Below, one piece after another: positions 11,369-23,300 of a DNA stretch of 64,000 nt (positions are counted from its first letter, which is position 1; each line of letters begins with the position of its first letter). Under the pieces are notes generated by a model that saw only the letters and a program-made list of their open reading frames with translations, had not been told where the DNA came from and did not search any database. This stretch comes from Pleodorina starrii (taxonomy: Eukaryota; Chlorophyta; Chlorophyceae; Chlamydomonadales; Volvocaceae). The position numbers were made by a program, and so were the translations under genes. The DNA is taken from assembly GCA_030267565.1 (NCBI GenBank), contig BRXU01000004.1, positions 5,701,001 through 5,765,000 of the forward strand. The letters are read 5' to 3'.

Positions 11369-14300
11369 TCAGCCGCCCTTGGCGAACGGAGGCATCCTGG
11401 GTGGCCCCCTGGGCTGGTTCTTGCCCTCGGCCTCCCCCTCGAAGGGAGCCGCCAAGGGCACCACCCGGTTACGGCCGCTGGCTCGCTGGTCGCCCACTGC
11501 GGGGGGGAGGAACGAGGGGGGAGAGACGAGAGAGGGTTCACAAGACGGGGGGCGCGGAAGAGACGGAGGAGGGGGGGAAGGGGAGGGGAGAGGAGCGGGG
11601 GCGGAGAAGCGGAGAAGCGGAGAAGCGGAGAAGCGGAGAAGCGGAGAGGTGGCTGTTGGTTTCACTGTTGTTGCATGAGGTCTCCAGAACCTCGGAAGGG
11701 AAGGGACCAGGAGGCTGTGGTGAGTGCCGGATTCCTATGACCGGGTCGGGATCGGGACCGTGCCATGCGCTGTAGTGCGTGGCGTGCCGGGGAGACAGAA
11801 ACAGAGATAGAGAGGGAAGGGGGTGGTAGCTCGCACGCCCCGCGGCGCCACGCCCCTGCGAGGTGCGAGCCGCCGCCATTCTGCACGCATGGCGTGTCGA
11901 GCCCGTGCCTCACCCACCCCTGTTTGACACGTCAGCGGCCTCACCCACCCTTTCACCCACCCTTCCACCCACCCACCCTTGATGCTGATTAGGGCCTTAT
12001 TGAGGAGTCCCTCCACGTCCACATCCGCCGGCAGCTGACTCAGCATCTCCGCAATGCGCTCCGTCTCGCGCTGTACGGCGGGGAAGAGGGGGGGGGAGAG
12101 CGGGGGGCGAGGGGAAGGGGGAGGGGAGGGGAAGAGGCACATGATGGATTGGACGGTGCGTGCGTACGTATATGCATGTTTAGCGGGGTGACTGTGGGAA
12201 TCGAACCCTGGACGTGCGCGCATGTGTGTGTGTGTTTGTGTGTGCGTGTTCGAAGGCGCGATGTGACACCCACACACCCACACCAACCCGCACCCCAACC
12301 GGCTCCGTCCGCCGCCGTCCACACCCACCCACACCCAGCTGCGCAATCCACCCCTGCGGTATTCCTTCGCATGAAACAAACCGGAAACCAACCACAACCG
12401 ACCCCAACCGACCCCAACCAACCCCAACCCCAACCCAGTGACTAGCAGGGGAAGGGAGTGCCCTCCCTTCCCCCCACCCGGCCACCCGGCCACCCCCCCA
12501 CCCACCCACCCCCACCCACCCACCCACCCACCCCACCCGACCACTCACCTGCGTGTGCCCCATGAACGGCCTCAGCATTCCAAACAGGAACAGCCCCGCC
12601 AGCAGCCAGGACAACACAAACACCACCACGTGGAACACCTGTGCCGTACAGAGAGGGGGGGGGAGGGGGCGGGGGGGGGAGGAGGGACGAGGAGGCAAGG
12701 GTGATAAGAGAGGTGGGGGAGGGGTTGAAGGGGGCGGACAATACGAACAATACGAACAGGAGGAGAAAAAGGAAGAGGAGGAGGACGGGCAGGGTAGAGG
12801 GGAGAGGGAACGAGCGGCAGGTCGGGTCAGGTCTCAGTCAAAAGGTGGGGCCACCGCCCTGCTCCGCGCCCCCCTGCTTCTACCCCGTCCTCCCGCGACT
12901 GCCCTGGGATGTCCATTCTTCGGTGGGATGCCGCCTCACCTGCACCCGCGCACGCACACGCACGCACGCACACACGCACACGCACGCGTGCAGCACCTTC
13001 CCCTCCTCCCGCACTCCCACCGCCACCCCTCCCCCCCCCTCGCCTCTTCTCCCCCTCCCAACTCCCCCACCCCTTTATTTCCCGCCTCACCTCCACTCTC
13101 GTGTACAGCGCCACCACGCTGTCCAGGTGCACCTCTGTCAGGTGGTACATGGCCCAGTGCAGGTTGCCGGTTCCCTCGTGGAACAGGTAGTCCAGGCGGC
13201 TGCTGTTGAGGGACCAGGCGGAGGGGGAGTCGCGCAGCAGCAGATCGGCCTCCACGAAGAAGCGCTGCATCATGGCGTTCAGACCGCGATACACGACCTG
13301 TGCGGGGGGGGGAAAGGGAGGGAGGGAGGGAGGGATGTGTGGAGGGGGGGGAGGGGGGGGAGCGGGGGAGGGTGAGTGGGGGAGGGGAGGGGAGGGGAGG
13401 GGAGAGGGGAGTTAGGTGGGGGAAGAGGGGGGACGCGGGTGCGGGGGGAGGAATCGTTTCCGGTTTGGGGGGAATGGGTGCCCTCAGTCGACAGCTGGAG
13501 TATCCCGGTGGGATGCAGAGGGTCGCAGCACGTCAGCAGCCCCCTCCTCCCCGCCCGGCAGCAAAGGAGCCTCCTGGATCCTGGATCCTGAACGCTGATT
13601 GCTGGATCCTGGCGACCTGGCCCTGCCTCACCTCCCCAGCATACGACAGCCCTTCCTCCCTCGTCCCCGGTATACGGCAGTCCTCCCTCACCCCCCCAAT
13701 ACGGCAAAATCCCTCCCGCACCTCCCCAACACAACACAGTCCCCCCCCCGGTTCCTCACCGCGGAGTAGGGGTGGCTGGGCGGGTAGCAGTCGGCCTTGT
13801 TGGGCGTCCAGCATTCCACGCCCGCGGAGAAGAGCGTGTCGGTGGCAGCTCCCAGCTCGAACGCAACCCCGCGGCGCGCAAGCGCAAAGTGGGGGTCGGT
13901 GGCCTGGCTGGCATTGGCGCCGTACAGCATCACCTCCCACTCGGCCTTGAGTGCAGACACCTCGTCCTGGGGACGTGTCGAGTCGAGTCAAGTGGGGGGC
14001 GGGGAGAAGGGGGAGGTGAGGGGGGGGAGTGTGTGCGTTGGCGGGGGGGACCACCACACCCACCCTACACGCACCCGCCCAACACACCCGCCCACCACAC
14101 CCACCCAACACCCATTCGCCCGCCACACCCGCCCACCACACCCGCCCACCACACCCACCCTACACGCACCCGCCCACCACACCCGCCCACCACACCCATT
14201 CGCCCGCCACACCCGCCCACCACACCCGCCCACCACACCCACCCTACACGCACCCGCCCACCACACCCGCCCACCACACCCCCCCGACCACCACACCCAC

Positions 14301-17300
14301 CCGCCCACCACCCCCCCCCGTCCACCACACCCGCCCAACACACCCGCCCTACACATCCGCCCACCACACCCGCCCCCCACCCCCACCCTACACCCACCCG
14401 CCCACCCTACACGCAACCTACACACACCCGCCCACCACACCCACCCGCCCACCACACCCGCCCAAACCCAAACCCAGACTCAAACCCACGCCCTACCTGC
14501 AGTACCGGGTACAGCGCCGCCCGCGCCTCCCCGCTATCCGCAATCGCCAGCTCCTGAGCGAAGTACACCACACGGTGGACTCGAGTGAGGACTGTGTTGA
14601 CCACGTTGGTCATGGCCACGGGGGCGCTGGCCTGAGGGGGAGGGGAAGGGGGGGAGGGGAAGGGGGGGGAGGGGGAGGGGGGAGGGGGGGAAGGGGGAGG
14701 GGGAGTGAGGAAGAAGATACCGCAGCGAAGGATTGGAGATGCACGGATAGGCCGGAGCCACGGTCGGGGTGGAGATTGCCGACAGCTCCACCTCCTGCCC
14801 TTTCCCGCACTCCGCACCCAGATGCCTCCCCCCACCCTCCAAACCTCCGCCCATCCTCCACTTGCTCCCCCTCAAACGCGACCCCCCACCCTACCCACCC
14901 ACGCCCCCCCCCCCAATACACACACATACACAAAGCAACCTCAAACCCGCCCCCTCTCCCACCCACCCCCCCACACACATTACAACCCCTCCCCCCTTTC
15001 CCTTCCCCTCCCGCCCCCCCCTTTCCCTTCTCCCCCGCCACCCTGTCGTTTGAATACCCCCCCCCTCCGCCCAAAACACACACACCCTCCCCTCCCCCTC
15101 CCCCCACCTGCTCCATGGTGACGTATCCCAGGGAGTGCATGATCACCACCACCAGCCCCCACACCACAAAGGGGGCCAGCAACCACAAGCTCTCCTTGCT
15201 GTTGCGAAGCATGGTGCGCTTGCCGTGCCGTACGGAACCGTGGCGCCAAAATGCAATGCGGTCGTACAGTCCGCGCAGACCGCCCACGTGAACGCGACTG
15301 TGGCGCCTGTGATGCATTGCGGGGGGGGGGAGGGGAGGGGGAATCGGTGGTGATGGCGAGGGGTGGGGGGGGTGGGGGGCCGGGATGCGGGGGGATCGAG
15401 GAGGCCCGGGGGAGTGATTGAGAGAGTGGCATACTGCACAGTGGTGCTGCATCCCACACACACATACACGAAGTACGCACTCCCAAAAACACACTCCCAC
15501 ACACCCACACCCCACACGACGGCCTCCACTTCCCCCTCCCCCCCGCCAAGACAAGACGCACCCCCAAAACACACCCACACGCCCAGCCCCAGTCTCCCAC
15601 TCCCCACTCTCCCACACCCCACACGCATGCCTCCCCCTCCCCACCACCACCAGCACCGCACCTGCCGCCTCCCCCCGGCCCTCCGCTCGCATCCAGATTG
15701 ATCCTCATGCCGTGATGCCCCCCCTGGTGCTCGCCGCCGTGCCCCCCCGAAGCCGGGTTCGGCTGCGGCATCATGCCCCCCAGATCCTCCACTCCACCCC
15801 CGGGATCCTCCGGATTCTCCTCCTCGCCGTCGCTGTTCTCCTCCTCCACCGCGACCGACTTGCTGGCCAGACCGCGCACAAGGCCCACAGGGACGATGAG
15901 GAAGACGCCGTACATGCCGTACCGCTGGTTGTCGACCTGTCGCGCGGGAGAGGTGCGGTGCGGCGGAATGTGGCGTTAGTGGTGGTGGGGGAGAATGGTT
16001 AGGGTGTGCTGGCGCGCGTGCCCCTCCCCTCCCTTCCGTCCGCGCTCGCTGCGTTTCCAGCCCTGGTAACTTTTCCAATGCGCTCAGTTGAGTAATTGGC
16101 CCCCCCACACTTTTACACACACACACACACGCACGCACAGTCGCACACCTTTTTTAGCAGCCACGCCATGTAGGCCACCACCAGTGCGCAAATGCAGCAT
16201 CCCTCGATCACCAGCAGCACCAGTTGCAGCTGGTTGATGGTGTTGGAGGTGTCCACCGCCTGGTAGACGAAGGCGTTGAGGGTGAGGGAGTAGCCGTGGA
16301 ACAGCTCGAACAACCCGTTGCTGTGGATGTATCTGTGTGTGGGGGGAAGGGGGGGAGAGATGGGGGAGAGGGGGGAGAGGGGGGAGAGGGAGGGGTTTGA
16401 AGGAGGGGGTTATACACGGATAGGATGGGGGCAGCGAATGGGAAATATACGGAAATGCGATATGCGTAACGAAGCGGGGGAGGGGAGGGGAGGGGAGGGG
16501 AGGGGACAGGCGAGCGGCGCGGAAGCAGGAGGAAGCAGATCCCTGCCCCCTGCCCACCCCTCCCCACCTCTCCCAACCCCTAAGTAGGTGGGGTGTGCGT
16601 GGGCTACATGCAATGCCCCGTAGCGACAGTCGGAGGGCGACGTGGTGGTCAACGCTGTTGGAGTGGGGGTACCCGAAGCACATAAAAGCGGTCCCTCCCT
16701 CCCTCCTTCCCCTCATCCCTCCCCTCCTCCCTCCCCTCCTCCCTCTTCCCCTCCCCCCTTTCCTTCCCTGCCCTTCCTTACTTGTACTGATCGCTCGCCG
16801 CCAAGCTCCCCAGCTGCTGGGCCAGTTCCCTGTGCCGGTGGTGCAGCTCAAAGCCCTGCCTCAGGAATGCATTGCCCAGCCGCCACAAACTGGTGGACCG
16901 GGTGTTGGTGGCTTCGGAGCCATAGAACAGCAGCTCCTGGTGGGAGTACTCGTTCCACAGCGCTGAGAGGTTGTAGGCGGTGGGGAGGCGGGCCAGTGGG
17001 CCGTGGCCCAGGTACACATCGTTGTGGCTGAACCAGGAGGACTGCGGGGGGGGGGGGTCGGGGGGTTGGGAGGGGGTTGGGAGGGGTTGGGGTTGGGGTT
17101 GGGGGGATTTGCACGGGCAGGCCGGAGGCCGTGAAGGGTGAACACGAATGCGAAGGTGCGTGAGGAGGTCTGCAGAAGAAACGAGAGAGGTGGGAGTCCC
17201 GCTTTAGAGGGGTGGGGGGATGGGGTGTGTGGGTTAGAGGAAGGGAGGGAGGGAAAGGGGGGAGGGGTGTGAAGATGAGGCCGCAGAGGTGGAGCGAAGT

Positions 17301-20300
17301 GGTAGGCGGTAGCTGGCGACAACGGTCCCAGTAGGGGGTTAGGGTGAACTGCGGAAGCCCCCTCGGTGCCCCTCCCCCTCCTCCACCCCCCTGCCCCCCC
17401 GCTCTTACGTCCAGCGCCACCTTGAGCTCCCCCTCCAGTCGGTTGATGGACATCTTGTCGTACAAACCAACACCGACCTGAGACCGGTTGGTGTATATGT
17501 TGTCCATAACCTGAACACGGAGGCGGGGGGTTGGGAGGGCGTGGCGGGTTGTGTGCAGGGGTCAAAGGAGAGCGGGACGGGGAAAGGGTTGCTCAACAGG
17601 TAAACCGTTTGGGGGGAAAGAGGATCTGACGAGGCAAGCTGACAGGCTGGCAGACGCGGTGGAACAACAACACATAAATAAGAATAATTGGAAAGAAAGA
17701 CACGCGCGGGTATGAGTTCAGTTTCTCGGTCTTAGGGTTCTAGGGTCGTAAGGGGCCAAGGAGGCAAGGGACATGGGGCGACTGGGGCCCCGCCTGCCGC
17801 TGCGTCCGTGCATCAAAGGCACCTTCAGCAGATGCACGTTCAACAGGTTCACACATGAACGTAAACATGCAACTTGAGACCGCAACCCCCTCCACCCCCA
17901 CGCCCCAGCCCAGCCCCCACACCTGCAGTGTCAGCATCGCGTCATGACACGACACCAGCGCCTGCCCCACATCATTCAGCTCCGTCAGACCGCGCGTCTG
18001 CCGTATCAGCAGCACCGTCAGCAGCACGAAACACGCCAGGTTAGCCAGCAGCTGCACCGCAATGGCGAGCAGCGCCTGCCACCGGAAGGACAGCGTGGCG
18101 CGCTGAACCGCCGGCGTGGACAGCATCTTGAGCAGCTTGCGGCAGCGCTTGCCGCGCCTGAAATCCGCCTGCGCGGAGGAGCTAACGACGCTGGCGGAGG
18201 CCGCGTGGCCGCTGGAGGCTTGCCCGTTTCCGGAGGAGACGTTAGAGCGGCTGCCGTCGTCGTCATCGCCTTGCTCTGAGCCGTCGTCGCCGCCGCCGGG
18301 GCTGCTGCCGCCGCCCTGGTCGTCGCCGTCGCTGCCGGCGGCGCCGGCGGCGCCGCTGGCGCCGCCGGCGATGGAGCCGCCGCCGTACTTGCCCTCCCTG
18401 TGTGCGGGTGCGGGTGCGAGGGAGGGGGAGGGGGAAGGGGAGAGAAGGGGCGAGATGTAAGAGTGTATGAGTGTGCGGGGAGAGGGAGGACGGAGGAGGA
18501 AAGGGGGTGGCAGGCGAGGGTGCTCCGAGCGCTCGATGCCGGTAGGGTGGGCGCCCATCTCTCGCCCTGCCATGCGCCTCTTGTCTGTCCCTTTTTATCC
18601 CCGGCGCGGCCCCTAACACACACATACATACACACACAATACACCCATACACACCCCTTACCCCCCCGCCCCCACCAACCGCCACTTCCTTTCACTTCCC
18701 CTCCATACCCCCTCGCCCCACCCCCAAACCCCAAACCCCAACTTCCCCACCGCAGCCTCCGCCACTCACTTGCCCGCGCCGCGGATGACGTCACGCGGCG
18801 CCGAATCCAGCAGTATATTGCCGTACGCCATGTCGTCATCCAGACTCTGCATGCCGCTGGCGTCGTCGGCGCCGTCCGCCTCCGCCCACCGGCTGGGGGC
18901 GGCGTCGGCCTCGTCGTCGCCGTCGCCGTCGCCGTCACCCTCACCCGCGCCGCCGTTGAGGACCAAAGTGTGGCTAGCCCTGAAGAGTCAGAAACATGCG
19001 AGAGAAACACCCGAGGGAGAGACTCTTGAACCCTCTTCCCCAGCTTTCTGACTGCCTCCTTGCATTCCAACCTTCCTCGCCATGACGAATGCCGTACAGG
19101 CCCAGACTTTGAACTAAGCGGGGCCTTATGTCAAGCCCTGTAATCCCGCCGTGGGCACATTCCCTCTTCCCCTCCCTCCCTCCTCCCTCCCTGATCCCCA
19201 CCCTCCCTCTCCCCCTTCTCCCTCCCTTCCCCCTCTCTCCCTCCCCCCTCCCCCCTCCCTCCCTCTCCCCCTTCCCCCCAACCCCACCTGGAATCGTCCC
19301 TCTGCAGCAAATCCGGTCCAAAGGGATAAACCGTGTCGCCAATGTCTTGAACGTCCTCCAGCCGGAAGTAACGCTCGCCCTGGTCGCGTGTGCGTGTGAG
19401 GTCATTTGTGTTTTGGAGCGGAGAGGGCGGGAGGGAGGGTGGCAGGGCGGGAGGGAGGATGGGGTCGGGGTCAAGGACATGAGGGGGCGCGGGGAATGGA
19501 GTGGGCTGCCCGCGATTGATTGGGGCTTTCAAAAAGGGGTCGCGCTTCCCTTGCGTGTGGGTAGGGTCTACAAGCGGGTGTGGTTTTGGGCGGGCTCTGG
19601 AGGCGCTGCAAGCCTGCAACTGTTGCTACTGCTGCTACTGTTGCAACTGTTGCTACTGCTGCTACTGCTGCTACTGCTGCTACTGCTGCTACTGTTGCTA
19701 CTGTTGCTACTGCTGCTACCGCACAGGTTTTTCACGGCGTCCACGAATACAGCCTCCTGGCCTCGCGCGGACGTATGGACCACGCACACCATCGTACGGA
19801 TAGCATTTGTGTTACAATGCCACAAATGTCGTACCCCGTTCCTACGCCGCAAACACTCTTACCTCCGACATGACCCACTCGCGGATGCGTGCCAGCTTGA
19901 TATTGCTCTTGATCCTTCCTACCGCGCCGAAAGCCTCCTCCGGCGCCAGCATACTTCCGCCGCCGACGCCGTACAGATGCCCGTACCCGCCGCCGTACGC
20001 ATGCTGCTGATGCTGTGCCGCCGCCGCCGCTGCGGCGCCGCCGCCGCCGGCGCCGACGGGAGAAAACGGCTGCGTCGGCGAAACCGCCGCCGCCACCGCG
20101 GCCAGCCTGCCGCCGCCGCCGCGGCGGCCACCACCGCCGCCGATGCCAATGTGGTCGTCGCCGTACTCGTTGTACGGCTCGCCCTCTGGCAGCGTCGGCA
20201 CGCCAATGATGCCGATGCCTCCGCTGGAGCGCAGAGTCAATGCTGGCGTTTGTGACATGGAGGGTTGTCTCTGGATCTTGCCGTTTTCGTCAATCATGAG

Positions 20301-23300
20301 CTGTGAGGGCGCGAAGCTGACCTGCTTGGTGCTCATGGAGCGACGCGGCGCCAGGGGAACTGCGGGGAAGGTTTTAAGGTTTTAGGCAGGGTTTCAAGGG
20401 GGTTTTAGGTAGAGGTTTCAGGCGGAGGTTTTAGAGAGGGTTTAGGGTTTTAGCGAGACGGGCGGGATCGGAGCGGCACGCAGCCGGGGTCGCCGACGCC
20501 GACGCCATCAGGGGGGGGACCTGCACCCAGACCTGCACCTGCACCTGCACCCAAACACCCGGCGGCTGCACACATGAGGCTCCGCCCCCCGCCCCCCGCC
20601 CCCCGCCCCCCGCCCCCCGCCCCCCGGCCCCCGCCCCCCGCCCCCCGCCCCCCGCCCCCCGCCCCCCGCCCCCCGCCCCCCGCCCCCCGCCCCCCCCCCC
20701 CCGCCCCCCCCCCGCCCCCCGCCCCCCGCCCCCCGCCCCCCGCCCCCCGCCCCCCGCCCCCCGCCCCCCGCCCCCCGCCCCCCGCCCCCCGCCCCCCGCC
20801 CCCCGCCCCCCGCCCCCCGCCCCCCGCCCCCCGCCCCCCGCCCCCCGCCCCCCGCCCCCCGCCCCCCGCCCCCCGCCCCCCGCCCCCCGCCCCCCGCCCC
20901 CCGCCCCCCGCCCCCCGCCCCCCGCCCCCCGCCCCCCGCCCCCCGCCCCCCGCCCCCCGCCCCCCGCCCCCCGCCCCCCGCCCCCCGCCCCCCGCCCCCC
21001 GCCCCCCGCCCCCCGCCCCCCGCCCCCCGCCCCCCGCCCCCCGCCCCCCGCCCCCCGCCCCCCACTCACCTGAGGAGCTGCCGCCCAGGAGCGAGCTCGC
21101 GGGAGGCGGCGTAGCCGCAGAGCCCGACGACGACGAGGACGACGACGACGAGTGCTCCGAAACCCTACCGGCGCCGCTCATTCCGCCTCCTCCTCCGCCG
21201 CCGCCGCCGCTGGTGGGATCCCCGCATAGCGACCGCTGCATCGCCAGCGAGCGCAGGTCACTGCCGCTGCGCTGCGGCGGCGGCGGCAGCAGCGGTGGCG
21301 GCAGCGGCATCGTGATCGACATGCGGCCGCTGCCGCCGCCGCCGCCGCCGGCGGAAAGGACGTTGATGACGTGCGACGCCGGTACGGCCGCCAGCGGATC
21401 CGGCGGGACGAGCATTCCCGTGGAGCTGTTGGGCAGAGAGAACGACGCCATCGTCGGCGGCCGGGCGTGCGGCGACGGCGGCGCCAGCGGCGGCGCCGCC
21501 GCCAGCCCGCTCGACCGCGGCTGCTGCTGCGGCGTCGTGGCGCGAGCCACCGCCGCCGTCAGCGCGTTGAGTCCCGCCGCCGCGGCGGGCACCTGTTGGG
21601 CCAAATGCTGCACCGCCGGCGGCGGGAACGACGGCGACGGCATCAGCGCCGCCGTCGCCGGCGGCGGCGGCGACACCGGTGAGCCGGGGCGAAGCCCCAC
21701 CAGCGCCGCAGCCGCCGCAGCCGCCACGGCTGCCGCGTCGCTCCCATCCGTCGACCCATCGGCGGTGGCGGCGGCTGCCGCCTCCGCCGCCAGCTTCTCC
21801 CGCAGCTGGCGATTGAAGCTCAAATTGGACTGACCCGCGGGTCGCGTGGTGGGTCCCAGGCGCCGTACTGACGGCCGCTGCTGCCGCAGCGGCGTCCCGG
21901 TGGCGCCGTCAATGGCGGCGCCGTCGACATTGCCGGACACTGCATCAAACAGCGCCGCCAGGTCTTCCTCGCTCTTCTCGGAACGGCCCACCAAGTAATC
22001 TTGGAGTGTAAGGCCCACCACGCCTGGCGGCAGATCCGCCGCCGCCGCCGCCGTGGCGGCGGCGGCGGCGGCGTCAAAGGTGCCCTGCGGGCCGCCCGAG
22101 CCGTTCGGCGTCAGCGGCGCGATGGGCAAGCGGCCCGGCGGCGCGGAGCCGGCGGCGGCGGCGGCCGCCGCCGCCGCCTGCAGCGCCGCAGCCGCAGCCG
22201 CTGATGTACGGCCTGCAACGACGGTCGGCTGGTCCATCGATGGCGTGTGTACGACGCGTGGCGGCGGAAGCGGCAGCGGCGGCGGAAGCGCCGGCGGCGG
22301 CGGCGGCGGCGTCTCCAGGGGACGCGCAGCGGAGGCGGCCTGCGTGATGCTGTCATCCTTTGGCGGCGTCGACACGTTTGGCATGTCGCCGCTGCCGCTA
22401 CCGGCGCCGCTGCCGCTGCCGCTGCCGCTGCTGCTCTTGAGGAGCACCATGTGCGGCGGCAACGGCAGCGGCACCGGCGGCGGCAACGCCGGCTGCTGCT
22501 GCGGCGGCGGCGGCGCCAGCAACAGGCCCATGTCCGCCGCCGTCATGGGCGTGCCCGGCAGCGGCGAATGCGGCGGCGGCGGTGGCTGCAGCACCGGCGG
22601 CGCCCGTTGAAGCGAACCACCCCGCTGCAACGAGCCGCCGGGTTGCAGCGAGCCACTTCGCTGCAACGAGCCGCCGGGCTGGAGCGAGCCACTGCGCTGG
22701 AGCGATCCCCCGCGCTGCAATGACGACATGCGGCCCAGCAGCTGTTGCGGCGGCCCCCCCGGCTGCGTCCCCGCCGCCGCCGCCGCCGCCGCCTGCTGCA
22801 GTGCAAATACGCTCATGTCGCCGCTGCGGCGGCGCGGCGAGCCCGCCGCCGCCCCCGCCCCCAGATCCATGCTGCGCCGCTTGCGCGATCCCTTGCTGCC
22901 GCCCACGCTGCCGTCGCCACTCACCGCCAGCGCCTTCCCCGCCGCCGTCGGCGCGCCTCCAGCCCCCGCCGCGCCGGCGGCGGCGGCGGCCGCCGCCGCG
23001 GCCCCTGACCCCGAGCCCCGTCCGCCGTCGCCGCCCTCCTGCGTCAGTCGCGGCTCGACGGGGCCGCGCTGCAGCAGCGCCATAAAGTCCCGAGACCCAC
23101 GGGTCGGTTCCTTGAAGTGCAGTACGACGTACGACCGGCTGTTGGCGCCCTCTTTCCGTACGCTCTGCACCGTCAGCGTCAGCGGTTCGCCGTCGGTGTG
23201 GTGCGCTGACAGGCTTCGAAGCGGGCCGACCTGAGCAAAGTGGACCCGTGGGGCGGGGCGGGCGAAAGAGGCGAGGAGGGGGAAGGAAGGGAGGGAAGGG

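Larger units (their letters stand above)
11369..18397 (-). other. TmcB-like gene: C-terminal membrane block (exons 26-37)
   Basis: Exons: 17923-18397, 17409-17510, 16782-17041, 16149-16332, 15662-15936, 15108-15306, 14497-14631, 13760-13966, 13091-13297, 12549-12638, 11977-12070, 11369-11496. After an Asp/Gly/Ser-rich stretch, a helix (ALLAIAVQLLANLACFVLLT) is followed by a soluble loop with LYGSEATNTRSTSLWRLGNA. Further helices are CCICALVVAYMAWLL, LWLLAPFVVWGLVVVIMHSL and VVVFVLSWLLAGLFLFGML. An acidic, Gly-rich linker (EEENSDGEEENPEDPGG) lies in exon 30. The protein ends FAKGG. The last intron (11497-11976) holds a 9-bp repeat, so the final 42-codon exon rests on splice phase plus a clean stop rather than on known homology. 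Confidence 0.78.
18770..23230 (-). other. TmcB-like gene: low-complexity central region (exons 22-25)
   Basis: Exons: 21070-23230 (2,161 bases, by far the longest), 19863-20359, 19288-19379, 18770-18979. Exon 22 begins with a structured tail (SYVVLHFKEPTRGSRDFMAL) and then becomes poly-Ala, poly-Gly and poly-Pro with a basic patch SRKRRSMD and tandem six- or seven-residue units of the form SLQRGG or SLQPGG (about 22610-22725). Later exons are conserved-looking again (KQVSFAPSQLMIDENGKIQR; GERYFRLEDVQDIGDTVYPF). The region is probably a disordered cytoplasmic linker between the PAS block and the second membrane block. The 3' splice site of exon 22 and both flanking phases agree, so the following GC minisatellite is intronic. 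Confidence 0.75.

Noticed and set aside
12185..12212. A tRNA T-arm-like sequence (GGGTTCGATTCCC on minus)
   Set aside because: Only three stem pairs form and there is no D-arm or anticodon arm upstream; it lies in a TmcB-like intron next to a CA repeat.
14029..15291. A 420-codon plus-strand frame rich in Pro, His and Thr
   Set aside because: It spans a minisatellite and the antisense of two well-supported TmcB-like exons.
20574..21833. A 419-codon Pro-rich open frame on plus
   Set aside because: It is the complement of the GC minisatellite and of the low-complexity exon on minus; no independent coding evidence.
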